Counted from the first letter of the stretch, positions 25,815 to 35,805 are shown. The stretch is DNA of 64,000 bases from Salipiger abyssi (GCF_001975705.1 NZ_CP015092.1:1-64000), one strand, 5' to 3'. The notes: a model not told the origin generated them from the letters alone. Numbers and translations: made by a program.

Positions 25815-26602
25815 AGCCGCACCCGCTGCCCAAGACTGTCGCGCCGCTGCCCGACGAGTTGTTGTCAGGTTGGTTGTCTAGGCTGGCGGCGGCCAACTAC
25901 TGTGATGATGCGGAACTACTGGCTCATCTCAGAATCGATACCGCGCATGGCACCGCCTTGAACTTCAACGTCGACGCGGCTGCGGCGGCGAAGATTGCCA
26001 ACGCCGCACGGATTGACCCAGATGTTGTGCGATCTTTGACCTTCCCAGCAATGACGACACGAGAAGCCTCGCTGACGGCCCAGATACCATTCCAGCATTG
26101 CCTGCAATGTTCCAGAGAGGGCCTTTCGCTCAAGCATTGGAGGCGAGCCTGGGCATTCGACTGCCAGGTTTGTGGGACGAGACTTGTGCCGACGCTCGGC
26201 AAGGCCAGTGGCGAACAGATGCCCGAAAAGCTGATAAATCGTGCGCGCAACGGCGCCGCGCGGCTTGAATACGCCGCGCGATTACGCAGCTCCAAGCAAT
26301 TTCGGCGCGCAATGCGCGCGGTCACCTTTGCCATATCATTAAAGGCCTTCCGCGGAGATCCGTTATACGCTCTTCAGGGCCACAGGCTGGAAGTAAGGCT
26401 GTTTGGCCTTGCTGCAATTGATGCAGCCCAATCCCGTCCACTGGTCAAAGCGGCCATCTCAAGCTCCGGCATCGACGACTATGCAAGGGTTGCTCTATTG
26501 CGCGCCTTCGATAAGGAGCCACGTCTGCTTGCCGCGGTTGTTTACATCGCCCGGCAGCGCGCGAAAAGCATAGGCGCGATGGCAGTGGAATCTCATAATT
26601 AA
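25811..26602 (+). CDS. tniQ: TniQ-family transposition protein (copy A)
   Basis: A 263-residue protein starting at a GTG overlapping the tniB stop. It has DELLSGWLSRLAAANYC and two CxxC pairs (CLQC and CQVC) flanking KHWRRAWAFD. TniQ works with TniA and TniB in target selection. The right end of the element follows the stop after 54 bp. Confidence 0.88.
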   Translation: MKPHPLPKTVAPLPDELLSGWLSRLAAANYCDDAELLAHLRIDTAHGTALNFNVDAAAAAKIANAARIDPDVVRSLTFPAMTTREASLTAQIPFQHCLQCSREGLSLKHWRRAWAFDCQVCGTRLVPTLGKASGEQMPEKLINRARNGAARLEYAARLRSSKQFRRAMRAVTFAISLKAFRGDPLYALQGHRLEVRLFGLAAIDAAQSRPLVKAAISSSGIDDYARVALLRAFDKEPRLLAAVVYIARQRAKSIGAMAVESHN

Positions 26603-26656
26603 GGGCAAAAAATATCCCCGAACGCGTCGTGTCTCAGATTTAAGGGCAACGCGACA

Positions 26657-28466
26657 CCTGATCATCGGCAGCTTCGCCGCCGCCGGCCTCATGCTGAGCC
26701 TCGCCCTCTCGGGGTCCGCCCTGACACGCTTTGGCCAGACCCATTGGCAGACCGCGCGCGAGATGAAGGCCAATGGCTTCTTCGGGGCGCCAGGGACCGG
26801 GTTCATCCTCGGCAAGCTGGGGACGCCGGGCTCCCGCGCCAATTACATATGCTCGAAGGTTTTTCCGCATGCGCTGATCGTGGCCCCCACGGGCCGTGGC
26901 AAGACCACGGGTTTTGTCATTCCGAACCTTCTGACCTGGCAAGGCTCCGCCGTGACGCTCGATGTGAAAGGCGAATGTTTCGAGGCCACGGCCCGACACC
27001 GCGCAGCCCAAGGCGACAAGGTCTATCGCTTTGCCCCCACCGATTGGGAGGGCAAGCGCACGCATCGCTACAACCCGCTCCTGCGCATCTATCAACTGAA
27101 AGATCCCGCCCGCCAGCAGATGGAATTGCAGCTTCTTGCGACGCTCTTCCTGCAGAGCGACAATGACCGGGTGCAGGGGCTGCTCAAGGGCGGGATCGAT
27201 CTCTTCGTGGCAGCAGGCCTGCTGGCGTTCCAGCGCAAGCGCCCCACCTTGGGAGAAATCTACCGCATCGCGGCCTCGGGCGGGAACAAGCAGAAGGAGT
27301 ATTTCGCGCGCGGCCATGAGGTGGACAACCGGGCGGCCAAGCTGATCTTCACGCGGCTGGCTTCGACCAACAACGATACGCTGACGTCTTACGTTTCGCT
27401 CCTGATGACCTCGGGGCTCGATCAATGGCAGAACCCCGCGATCGATGAGGCGACGGCGGTGTCGGACTTTGATTTCCGCACGATCCGCAAGAAGCCCTTT
27501 TCAGTGTATCTCGTGGTCCAGCCGCTGATGGTGAAGCCGCTCGCGCCGCTGATCCGGCTGTTTTTCTCCGACCTGCTCTCCGCCATGCAGGAAAAGGATC
27601 CCGGGCCAGACGAGCCGTGGCCCGTGATGATCATGCTCGACGAGTTCAATCGCCTCGGAAAAATGCCCATCGTGGTCGAGAGCATCGAGACCCTGCGCAC
27701 CTATCGCGGCCACCTGGCTGTGGTCACGCAAACCATCCCCGCCCTCGATGAAATCTATGGCGAGAACACCCGCCGCGCCCTGCAGGGCAATGCCGGCGTG
27801 AAGCTCTACCTGACGCCCTCGGATGAGAAGACCGTCGAGGAGCTGAGCAAGGCGGTCGGCAAGACCACAAAGACCGTGGTCACGCGCTCACAGTCCATCG
27901 GCAAGAACCCCTTTGAGGGCCGCAGCCAATCCACACGGACCGAAGAGAGTTCCTTGCTCCCTGAAGATGAGGCGCGCCGTCTGCCCCTCGACGAGATTGT
28001 CATGGTGATCGATGCCCAGATGCCGGTCCGGGCAAAGCGGATACAGTATTTTGATGATCGGCTGTTCAAGGCGATCCACGCGGCACAGACGGGCGAGTTG
28101 CCGTTTCCGGAGCCGGGGGGAGGGGGGCTGCAGGGGAACCTGCCGCTCAGTGTGCGCGCCATGCCGATGACGCCGCCGTCGGATGGGCCAGGGGGAACAG
28201 AAGCCGATATGGAGAGGGCGAGCCAGGCTGGCGATGGTCAACCGTCAGGCCAAGCCGACGCCGCTCCAAAGAAGACCGCGCCTGTCGTTCAAGCCGTCAT
28301 CGCCGAGGAACAGCGCCAGATGGAGATGGATTTTGGCAGCAGCGTCGTGGATTCTGAAGCTGCGAGCGTAGCTGATGAGGCGCAGATGCGCTCTGCAGTC
28401 GATGGCTTGGACGAAATGGAAGCGATGCTGAGAGAGGAGGATGGTGAAAGGCTGGTTGCGCGATAG
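26657..28466 (+). pseudogene. virD4: VirD4/TraG coupling protein, 5' end missing
   Basis: The frame is open from the transposon edge and enters mid-gene inside a membrane helix (LIIGSFAAAGLMLSLALSG). It continues with the VirD4 core: HWQTAREMK, Walker A APTGRGKTTGF, LDVKGECFEATARHR, Walker B VMIMLDEFNRLGKM and VTQTIPALDEIYG. The C-terminus is long and acidic. Roughly the first 50-60 residues, including the first membrane helix, are absent. An internal ATG at 26691 could give a soluble form. VirD4 delivers relaxase-bound DNA to the T4SS. Confidence 0.85.
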
Positions 28467-28601
28467 GGTGGCGAGGATGGCTTGTCTGGCTGGGCGATGA
28501 GCAAACACTTGCCGTGCTAGCTAGAAAATCCTTAAGGTTGGGAGGTCAGCGGCCAATAGCGCGTTGGAATGACGAACCTTCGGCTGACGATTTATGAGGG
28601 C

Positions 28602-29729
28602 CTAAGCACTTACCGTGATTATCGGCTCGAATCCCTTCCCCGGCTTTTGGTCGTAGATGACTAGCGGCAAATCGGCTTTAGGCATTCGTGTGCGGCCAGT
28701 TTCGACCGCTGCGGAAACGGGAAGAACCGGAAACATGTTAATAATCGCATCCTCGCCGTGATGGGCTTTGATCTGATCAAAAAGCCTGCGAAGGTGGGCC
28801 TTGTAGATTGCAAGATCGTCCAGTCTTCGCATGATGTCGTTGTGAGGATCCTCTGCCGTGATTGACCAGATGGCCGTGTTGTCGCCGAGAACCGAGCTAA
28901 TTCTCTGATCATCGACGGTCGCACTGAGCGCCAGCTTGAGGGCGACTGGTACGTCTTTCGGCCCAGAATACTCGCCAACTTTGAAATTTATCGACGGCTG
29001 GTGGAGTTGCCATTTCCAAGTAGATGGCTCGCGGTGCTTTTGGTGAACAGATACAGGCATGATGTCACCAAGTAATGTACCCAGTTCGATGAGAAGCGGC
29101 TGTGGCGCAAGCGCAAACACACTCAACTGTAGAATCTCCTTCTGTTCTATCCGCTCTTTCACCTTGCGTTGGAATTGGCGGTGTAAATGCGCGCTTTGCA
29201 TGCCCCAAAACTCCGGTTCATCATCCTTGATTTCTGAATTCAGCTCGATGTCGATGGTTCGTCGCTCCGCCGGATGCCTGTCGGGCGGCATAGCGGCAAA
29301 AATGGCTTTGGTGGAAACCAAAGAGTCCATTTGGCCGATATTCGCCGCGAAACGGAGCACATGCGCCGCGCGGTCAGCGTCCATATCTGTAACAGTCTCG
29401 ATCCGCTCTTCGTGCTCGCGCTTCATTGCCACGAGCGTTTCTTCCGGATAGTCGTCCACGTGGTCTACGTCGATTTCCTTGTGATGGATGGGGCACATCA
29501 GCATCAGGTTGCTGATGTCGCGGGCGAGGAGTGGCGAACGGACTTTATCACCCCTTGGACCATTATCGCTATCTGCCACAATATGCGCGATGAAACCGAA
29601 CTTTCCGTCTTCCTTGCCAGCGATTAGATCCCCGACAAGGAGCTTGTTGCATCCTGAAAATTCACATCGACCCGCCGCCAAAGCCCATAATTGGGTCTGA
29701 ATCTTGGCCGGGATATTTGAACTAGACAA
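28602..29729 (-). CDS. cap5: CBASS effector: HNH nuclease fused to SAVED domain (Cap5-like)
   Basis: A 375-residue protein. The N-terminal HNH nuclease (residues 1-90) shows RCEFSGCNKLLVGD, AHIVADSDNGPRGD and NLMLMCPIHHKEID. The C-terminal 200 residues fit the SAVED nucleotide-sensor domain, including LSVFALAPQPLLIELGTLLGD and VALKLALSATVDDQRI. The start is a TTG with GGAG 7 bases upstream. In CBASS, cyclic nucleotide made by the CD-NTase binds SAVED and activates DNA degradation. It is the last gene of the operon. Confidence 0.87.
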   Translation of the reverse strand: MSSSNIPAKIQTQLWALAAGRCEFSGCNKLLVGDLIAGKEDGKFGFIAHIVADSDNGPRGDKVRSPLLARDISNLMLMCPIHHKEIDVDHVDDYPEETLVAMKREHEERIETVTDMDADRAAHVLRFAANIGQMDSLVSTKAIFAAMPPDRHPAERRTIDIELNSEIKDDEPEFWGMQSAHLHRQFQRKVKERIEQKEILQLSVFALAPQPLLIELGTLLGDIMPVSVHQKHREPSTWKWQLHQPSINFKVGEYSGPKDVPVALKLALSATVDDQRISSVLGDNTAIWSITAEDPHNDIMRRLDDLAIYKAHLRRLFDQIKAHHGEDAIINMFPVLPVSAAVETGRTRMPKADLPLVIYDQKPGKGFEPIITVSA

Positions 29730-29820
29730 TTTTTTGCTCCATTTTGATTAGCGCTACCACAGCGAGTTACGATTGGATGGTCAGACGAGTAGTCAACCGA
29801 TTTCCGGCTATCGAATGATG

Positions 29821-30333
29821 CTAGTGTTCCGACGGTTTCCAACCTTCGCCAAGTCCAGCTTCGGGAACTGCATTCGCAATTATCAGCTGGCCGGTCTCGG
29901 GCAATTGGCCACGTTGAAACGTAGTGATAGTCGCCTGAATCGAGGCGTTGCCCATTAGACGGACAATGACCAACGCTGCAAACGAAGGTCCGCTGTTTTC
30001 GACCATATCCGTCATCGAGGCCACGTCGATCTCGCTAGGTATTGGTGGGAATGTCGGGTGCGAGTGCCATTCGCCAAGATAGTCAACCCGACCAGCGCGA
30101 CCACTATTTTCCAGCAAGATCCGATCCATCTGTTGTGAGTGCGGCTCAGGCAAACTATCGAAACGATCTCGTGACCCCGCCTCAAGATCGACGGTGAAAC
30201 CGACGAGTTCAAATTTTCCCGGAGCTGTCTGTTCTGCAACCAACCACCCGCCGATCTCGCGGTTGCCGCCTTGCTTAAGGTGGATCTGCAGTTTCGCAAG
30301 CTGCGAGCGTGGGACTGTGAGGCTAAGCGTCAT
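29821..30333 (-). CDS. cap3: CBASS Cap3: JAMM/MPN isopeptidase
   Basis: A 170-residue JAMM metalloprotease with Glu in REIGGWLVAE and the full motif HSHP-x6-S-x2-D in GEWHSHPTFPPIPSEID. The ATG at 30333 has GGAG 6 bases before it; a TTG 4 codons earlier is less likely. It overlaps the cap2 3' end by 11 bp. Cap3 removes CD-NTase from its Cap2-made conjugates and so tunes the response. Confidence 0.9.
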   Translation of the reverse strand: MTLSLTVPRSQLAKLQIHLKQGGNREIGGWLVAEQTAPGKFELVGFTVDLEAGSRDRFDSLPEPHSQQMDRILLENSGRAGRVDYLGEWHSHPTFPPIPSEIDVASMTDMVENSGPSFAALVIVRLMGNASIQATITTFQRGQLPETGQLIIANAVPEAGLGEGWKPSEH

Positions 30334-30971
30334 CTTGTACTCCAAGGTGAGTCATGACGCGTTCAACGCCCTCTTCTGCACAACTTGTGCTGTCTATTAC
30401 CCATCCGTCGGTAGGACCGAAAATGACCGGATGGGTGTCAAAGGGATGATCAAAGATCCAGCCTTTGCGAAGGCCGATAAAGTATGCAGGTTCCGGATGA
30501 ACTCTAATCTCCGTTGTTGAAAGGGCGTCTAGGGCATGACGAACCAGCCTGTTGGCAATGACCCCTACATCGCCGTCAGAGGCGAATAAGGGCTCATCGT
30601 CGTCATCACCTTGCACCCCGTAATTGTGTTCGCGGCCCTCTGGCGGTGCCATGCCTTTCTCCTCGCACCATGCTCGCAATTGAGATGCAGCGGTCAGTGG
30701 TGGCGGATCTTCAGACGGGATACTTCGTGCAATCAGTCCTCCGAGTCCTCCGGCGTAGACTCGTCCCCAAACGAGAGGTTTACGCTTCTGCGTGCAAATG
30801 GCCGCTGCCATTCGAAACACTCCGCTATCAGCCGTCGTATCTATGACGAGATCACAAGTGCTGATGATCTCGCTCAACTGAGCAATATGCTGGACAGCGG
30901 ATTGAGACGTCAGACTCATTCCCAAGGCACCGACTTTCACTGCCGGATTTATTCGTAGCAATCTGTGCCTA

Positions 30972-31803
30972 GGGTCAGGACCCATTGATTTCCGACTGGC
31001 AGCGTGATTCACGGTTCGGAAAACGAGCGGTGAACATGTCTGATCTTTTCTGGTTGAGCGACGCGCAGATGGCGCGCCTTGCGCCTTTCTTTCCTAAATC
31101 CCACGGCAAGCCTCGCGTAGACGATCGGCGCGTCCTGAGCGGGATTATCTTCGTCAACCGCAATGGGTTAAGATGGCGTGATGCACCCGCCGCTTATGGC
31201 CCGCACAAGACGCTCTACAACCGTTGGAAGCGGTGGAGCGACAAGGGCGTCTTTGCCCGGATGATGGCGGGTCTGGCTGCCGAACACGGCGAACAGAAGA
31301 CCGTCATGATCGACGCGACCTATCTCAAGGCCCACCGAACAGCGACCAGCATGGGCGTGAAAAAGGGGGGCGTGGACGCCTGATTGGTCGGACCAAGGGC
31401 GGCATGAACACGAAGTTGCACGCCGTCTGCGACAGCCAGGGCCGACCGCTCGACCTCTTCGTCACGGCAGGACAAGTCAGCGATTACATCGGTGCCCGCG
31501 CTTTGGTGGGCAGTTTGCCAAAGGTGGAATGGCTGCTGGGAGACCGCGGCTACGATGCCGACTGGTTCAGAGAAACGTTGAAAGACAAAGGGATACGGGC
31601 CTGCATCCCAGGCCGGAAACAGCGGAAGAAACCGGTGAAGTACGACAAGCGCCGCTACAAACGCCGCAACCGGATTGAGATCATGTTCGGCAGGCTGAAA
31701 GACTGGCGACGCGTGGCAACTCGATACGACAGATGCCCGAAGGTCTTCCTCTCAGCCATCGCCCTTGCTGCAACCGTCATCTATTGGCTATGAGTCCTGA
31801 CCC
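30972..31803 (+). mobile_element. IS5-family, IS427-group element inside cap2
   Basis: An 832-bp element with inverted ends GGGTCAGGAC (30972-30981) and GTCCTGACCC (31794-31803), flanked by TA on both sides (30970-30971, 31804-31805). The TA duplication and the two-frame transposase match the IS427 group. The insertion is clean. Confidence 0.9.
31036..31793 (+). CDS. IS427-group transposase with programmed frameshift
   Basis: orfA (31036-31383) encodes MSDLFWLSDAQMARLAPFFP, GLRWRDAPAAYGP and MIDATYLKAHRTA. orfB, in another frame, gives KGGMNTKLHAVCDSQGRPLD, LGDRGYDADW and RRYKRRNRIEIMFGRLKDWRR. The frames meet at a slippery AAAAAGGGGGG (31360-31370), typical of IS427-group transposases. The fused DDE product should be active. 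Confidence 0.88.
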
Positions 31804-32874
31804 TAAGCGAAACCGCCTTGTGATGCCCCACATCCATTTCATCGAGTTCGTTTCGAACCAAGTTGTCGGACCAAAGAACGTCATTGTCGAACAAAATGAA
31901 TTGACCGACGCCTTCGCGCGCAAGACTGGCGGCCACCTTTGATCCCAGCGAGCCTGCACCGATGATGCAGATGCTAGATTCTCGGAACATCTTCCCGTGA
32001 ACCCGGCGTTCTTTTGCCGTTGGTGGCTCAAAGGTATGAAACAGGTCAATCCTTCGTTTCGACCCGTTGTGGAGAACGCGCAGCAATACCTCTTGCTTGC
32101 CATTTGAAATGACGACCAACATGTCGCCGGCGCCTTCTACCCATTTACGGAGCCATGAAGGCAGGTACTGGTACAAGAGCCCCTTCAGTTCCTCGGGCTG
32201 CAGATCTGGAATATGCCGAATGTCGGGCAATCGATATAGGACCCCAGGGACCACCCTTCCCCCAAATCCCGCACCATCAATCGGCACACGCAAGCCAGAG
32301 TCCAACCCGATGCTCGCAATGCGAGCAACAAGGACTTCGGAAGCCCCAACCCGGCGCTCCAAAGTTATATGAATATCGGTTGCGTGTCCGGCAAGGCGCA
32401 ACCTTAACAGGCGGGCGGTGTCAGGCGGTAGCATGAAGCGTCGGGAACACCCCGAGAGCAGCGAGGGTAAGTCGGTAGGATGAGCGCTTTCCACGTCCGA
32501 GAAACCATCGTCCTTTGGGGTTGCTTCGAGAAGTGCTTTGGCACTCCTTACCACATCGGCGCTCTTGCAGTCGGGATGCCAGTTATCCGGTCTATACTGG
32601 AGGCATAGTTCACCACCCTCGCCGTATTGGTGCTGCGATAAACGGACGGAGCTGTCGGCTGGAAGTACGAATGGTGGCAGATCTGGAAAGAGTGCTGGGA
32701 AAACCAGCCGCAATGGAATGCGACGATCACCGGCGAGCAGAACAAACGACCACCTCAGCAGGCCATCGGCGTTCTTGCCGAATTGGGGTTCTTCTAGCCA
32801 AGCTGATGCCGCGGCTAGGCTAGCGAGCTCTTCACACTCACGGATTAGCCTCGCCTCGCCGGCTGTGAACTCCA

Positions 32875-34113
32875 TCAACCAAAACCTTTTGGCTCCGTCG
32901 GCCTCCGATCCTCACCACCAAAAACGAGACCCGGCGCAGAAGCCCCGGCCGCAGCGGCAGGAGCCACGGACGCCGCACGTGAACCCGCGGATGCCGCTAC
33001 CCTCGAGCGAACACCTTCAACAAGGGTGCTGCCAAGATTTCGTGACAGTTCATTCAAAACAATATTCGTATCACTGAACTTTTGAACGGCGCCAAAATCT
33101 GATCGAGCGGTTTCAAGCCACTCAAAGAAGGATTTTCGACGATCGGGAAAGTCCTTCCACCGATCCGCAAAATTCTCAGAAGGGTCAGTCGGGTTGGCGA
33201 TCCATGACTCACCATTTCGTTCTTTGACTTCGAGATGCATGTCCTTCAGGATTTTGGCAATTGCATCTGACACCCTTGCTTCGCCTGCGTAGGCATGGGC
33301 CGAGAGCGTCGTGAGGATCACACTGATAACCTTCAGCTCCGGATCCCGCTCCGCGAACCACTCATCCCTGTGACGCTTCAAGATCATGATGGCTGACTGG
33401 AGAGGTGTTCGCACCCGAAATACCGGGACGTCCTCCACACTCGCTGTCACTTTGCCTTGGGCGTCGAGGAATGCCCTGCGACGCTCATTCAGCTGTTCGA
33501 TCTGCCTTGACTTGAACCAGGCGGCAAAGCCCCTAGGATTGCTTCGGGGCCAATCATCCGTGATGATACGGTATGTGCTAGTCTTGTCTTTATCGGTGAT
33601 GGCAATCGCACCTTCCGCAAGCGCCTGATCCGCGAGGTAAGAAGAAAGAACGGCACGCATGTTTGCCTCGTTCGGCACAGCCGGCAATACGTCCATGTGG
33701 AATTGCGCACCATCTGCGTAGATCAAGGTGCAGCATCTTCTAGGCTCATCACTTACCTCATTCTTGATCCCTCGCGCATCGCGATACGCCTTGAGCTCAG
33801 CCAGCAGAAGAGCGCGCAGATCAGCTTGCGAAATTTGCGCTTTCGTCAGAGACCGGAACGAGACAACGATGTCGAGATCGTAGTCTTCGTCCTTGGATGT
33901 CGGCTTGATCGGTGTGCCGAGCGCGAAAGAGCCTTGGATATAGACATCGGGATCATAATCACGAACCTTGGAGTCATCTCGATGCAAAAACTCGCCAAGA
34001 TCCTTGTAGCGCCTTTCGGCTTGATCGAAGCGATCTTGCGGCACTGCCAATTCTTCCGCAAGTTTCTCAATTGCAACATTATACCCATATCCTACGCCCG
34101 CGCTCACATTCAT
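32875..34113 (-). CDS. CBASS cyclic-oligonucleotide synthase (CD-NTase)
   Basis: A 412-residue CD-NTase. The polymerase-beta-type core has QGSFALGTPIKP followed by EDYDLDIVV, with the third acidic residue near QFHMDVLP. The helical C-domain contains RTPLQSAIMILKRHRDEWF. An Ala/Ser-rich flexible tail ends GFG, as expected for a C-terminal Gly conjugated by Cap2. The ATG at 34113 has AGAGG 6 bases before it and is preferred over the GTG at 34131. It makes the signal for the HNH-SAVED effector and starts the CBASS operon (CD-NTase, cap2, cap3, cap5). Confidence 0.92.
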   Translation of the reverse strand: MNVSAGVGYGYNVAIEKLAEELAVPQDRFDQAERRYKDLGEFLHRDDSKVRDYDPDVYIQGSFALGTPIKPTSKDEDYDLDIVVSFRSLTKAQISQADLRALLLAELKAYRDARGIKNEVSDEPRRCCTLIYADGAQFHMDVLPAVPNEANMRAVLSSYLADQALAEGAIAITDKDKTSTYRIITDDWPRSNPRGFAAWFKSRQIEQLNERRRAFLDAQGKVTASVEDVPVFRVRTPLQSAIMILKRHRDEWFAERDPELKVISVILTTLSAHAYAGEARVSDAIAKILKDMHLEVKERNGESWIANPTDPSENFADRWKDFPDRRKSFFEWLETARSDFGAVQKFSDTNIVLNELSRNLGSTLVEGVRSRVAASAGSRAASVAPAAAAGASAPGLVFGGEDRRPTEPKGFG

Positions 34114-34302
34114 ATCAAACCTCTTGTTCACAATCCCACAACTACAAGATGTCCATTTTAAGACTGATTTTCAACGGCTATGCCGAACCAAACGCCTGTC
34201 TTTTTTACAAGCAGTTTTGGAAAGTGAACTTGCTACGAATGGCGGCGGTTAGAGCTCCAAGCGGAGCATGAGAGAACCGTTCCCAGTGCCCGATTAGGGC
34301 CG

Positions 34303-35379
34303 TTACCGTCGCCCAAGCCGGCCCAGTCTCGCCAGCTGTGCCAGCATTTTTGACCCTGCGTCAGTGGATCCTGTGCCGCCTGTGGAACCCGTCTGACCCA
34401 TGCCTTGCCTCGCTGGCATCTGCTGCACGCCAAAGAACTGCCGCGCCCTGAGGGCTGCGTATTCTGCGCCACTGGCCCCGCCGATGAGGTAGCGATTGTA
34501 GGCCTGCTGGCTTCCCATGGCGGCGCGGGCAAAGCTGTAGCCGCCGCCGAGACCTCCGGAGACGGCGGGCATCATGATGTTGCCGGAGATCGCGCGGACG
34601 ATGAAGGGCGTGGCGACAATGAAGCCCTTGGCCATGAGCACCATCATGAAGAAGGGAATGAGCGCGCCGATGTTTGAGGCCCCTTCGGGATCGCCTAGTT
34701 CACCGATGAGCGCGGAGGAAACGCCTGTGATCGTTGCGAACACGCCTGCGACGACGATGGGGTATAGTGCAAAGGAAATCAGCGCGGACAGCCAGCGCGC
34801 GAAATAGTCCTTGGTCACTTCGAAGAGGGTGAGGAAGATCATCACCGGAGCGATCCCAATCAGGAGTGCGATCATCAGTCGAGAGGCCACGAGGATGAAA
34901 GCGGCCAGCCCGCCGAGTATCGAGAGCAGAAGCACCCCGACGATGTCGAGCATGGCCCCGGCCATCCAGTTCAGCTCTGATCCGGCTGCATTGAGGTAGT
35001 CGCCGAGTTCCGCGATCAGCCGGTCAAACTCTTCGGCAAAGGTCCCAGAGGGACCCGGGGTGCCGCCACCGACCGAGGCTACAAGCGCGCCCGCAATGCT
35101 GTCGATGCCGGCCAGGATGGCAGATGAGAGCGCGTTGAACTGCACCCAGTTGGTCGCGAATATCCCGATGAGGCCGATCTTGACTGCCAGCCAAAAGGCC
35201 GTTCTGCCGTCCATCGCCTTGTATTGGTAGATCATGTTCAGGAAGACGAGGATCACCACCAATGTTGTACCCACAACCAAAAGTGTGCCCACGGTCGCAG
35301 CGACGGACCCGAACTGGGATTCCGCGGCGGTGTCGAGGTAGCCCTGGGAGGTTTCAACGAAGTAGGTGACGACACTCAT
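34303..35379 (-). CDS. virB6: T4SS inner-membrane protein VirB6/TrbL
   Basis: A 358-residue polytopic protein with about six hydrophobic helices, for example VGTLLVVGTTLVVILVFLNMIY and LLLSILGGLAAFILVASRLMIALLIGIAPVMIFLTLF. A Gly/Ala/Gln-rich tail follows (RQGMGQTGSTGGTGSTDAG). It forms part of the channel platform with VirB3, B4 and B8. It is the last gene of the virB operon; the CBASS operon lies beyond it. Confidence 0.88.
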   Translation of the reverse strand: MSVVTYFVETSQGYLDTAAESQFGSVAATVGTLLVVGTTLVVILVFLNMIYQYKAMDGRTAFWLAVKIGLIGIFATNWVQFNALSSAILAGIDSIAGALVASVGGGTPGPSGTFAEEFDRLIAELGDYLNAAGSELNWMAGAMLDIVGVLLLSILGGLAAFILVASRLMIALLIGIAPVMIFLTLFEVTKDYFARWLSALISFALYPIVVAGVFATITGVSSALIGELGDPEGASNIGALIPFFMMVLMAKGFIVATPFIVRAISGNIMMPAVSGGLGGGYSFARAAMGSQQAYNRYLIGGASGAEYAALRARQFFGVQQMPARQGMGQTGSTGGTGSTDAGSKMLAQLARLGRLGRR

Positions 35380-35391
35380 CGCGGCGCTGCC

Positions 35392-35805
35392 TTACCAATT
35401 GCCCGCGGCGTCGCAGATTGCCTTCGCTGCAGGGCGGGCGGCATTGGCGCGGCGGTTGTAGGCGTCCGAGGCTTGCAGCATTTCCCATCGTTCGTCGCTC
35501 GCGTAGCTCTCCCGAAACACCGCCTCGGCCGCGTCCCAGGACGGGAACTGGATTTCGCAGTCGCAGCTGCCGGTCTGGACGATGCGCTCGAGGTTCTGGG
35601 CGCGGTAGATGTCTTGAACCAACACGCGCTGATAGGCTTGGCGCAGGGGGATCTCCTGCATCCACACGTGTTCAGCGGGCCGGTCTGGACAGACGTCGAA
35701 ACTGCGCTCGAGGGTCGGCACGAGATTGCGCTCAGCGGAGCCGGGTGCCGACGTTAGGCCCAGGACCAGCGCAGTCAATACGAGGGGATAGCGCGCCTGC
35801 CTCAT
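35392..35805 (-). CDS. Secreted protein of the T4SS operon, unknown function
   Basis: A 137-residue protein with a signal peptide (YPLVLTALVLGLTSAPGSA) and cysteines at FDVCPDRP, GSCDCEIQFP and AICDAAGNW. It contains QAYQRVLVQDIYRAQNLERI. It overlaps the DUF4177 gene (ATGA) and lies 12 bp before virB6. The position and cysteines suggest a periplasmic T4SS accessory. No family recognised. Confidence 0.6.
   Translation of the reverse strand: MRQARYPLVLTALVLGLTSAPGSAERNLVPTLERSFDVCPDRPAEHVWMQEIPLRQAYQRVLVQDIYRAQNLERIVQTGSCDCEIQFPSWDAAEAVFRESYASDERWEMLQASDAYNRRANAARPAAKAICDAAGNW

Larger units (their letters stand above)
23151..26656 (+). mobile_element. TniABQ transposon, copy A (3,506 bp)
   Basis: A complete Tn5053/Tn7-like core element. 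It begins TGTCGCGTAGCCCTTAA and ends in the complement of TGTCGCGTTGCCCTTAA. It encodes TniA, TniB and TniQ and has no resolvase and no cargo. Its three products match those of copy B (48896-52401) and the lengths are the same. Flanks are ATGCC on the left and CCTGA on the right, so no 5-bp target duplication is present. The left neighbour is an IS110 tail and the right neighbour is virD4 lacking its 5' end. This is best explained by recombination between copies. Confidence 0.92.
30323..32875 (-). pseudogene. cap2: CBASS Cap2 E2-E1 ligase, split by an IS
   Basis: The 5' part (32875-31806) encodes an E2 domain (catalytic Cys in GGELCLQYRPDNWHP) and the start of an E1 domain (ICIIGAGSLGSKVAASL, LFDNDVLWSDNLVRNEL). 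The 3' part (30969-30323) continues the E1 adenylation region (LLRINPAVKVGALGM, CDLVIDTTADSGVF). Removing the IS and one TA copy restores one frame (KAVSLRHRLLRINP) of roughly 570 codons. Cap2 joins the CD-NTase C-terminus to a target and primes it. The split probably abolishes this. The start overlaps the CD-NTase stop. Confidence 0.9.

Noticed and set aside
23151..26656. CRISPR-associated transposon
   Set aside because: Tn7-like TniABQ genes are present, but there is no Cas12k, Cascade gene or repeat-spacer array in the element or nearby.
31036..31793. Decayed transposase in cap2
   Set aside because: The two frames meet at an A5G6 slippery run and the ends and TA duplication are intact, so the frameshift is the normal IS427-group mechanism.
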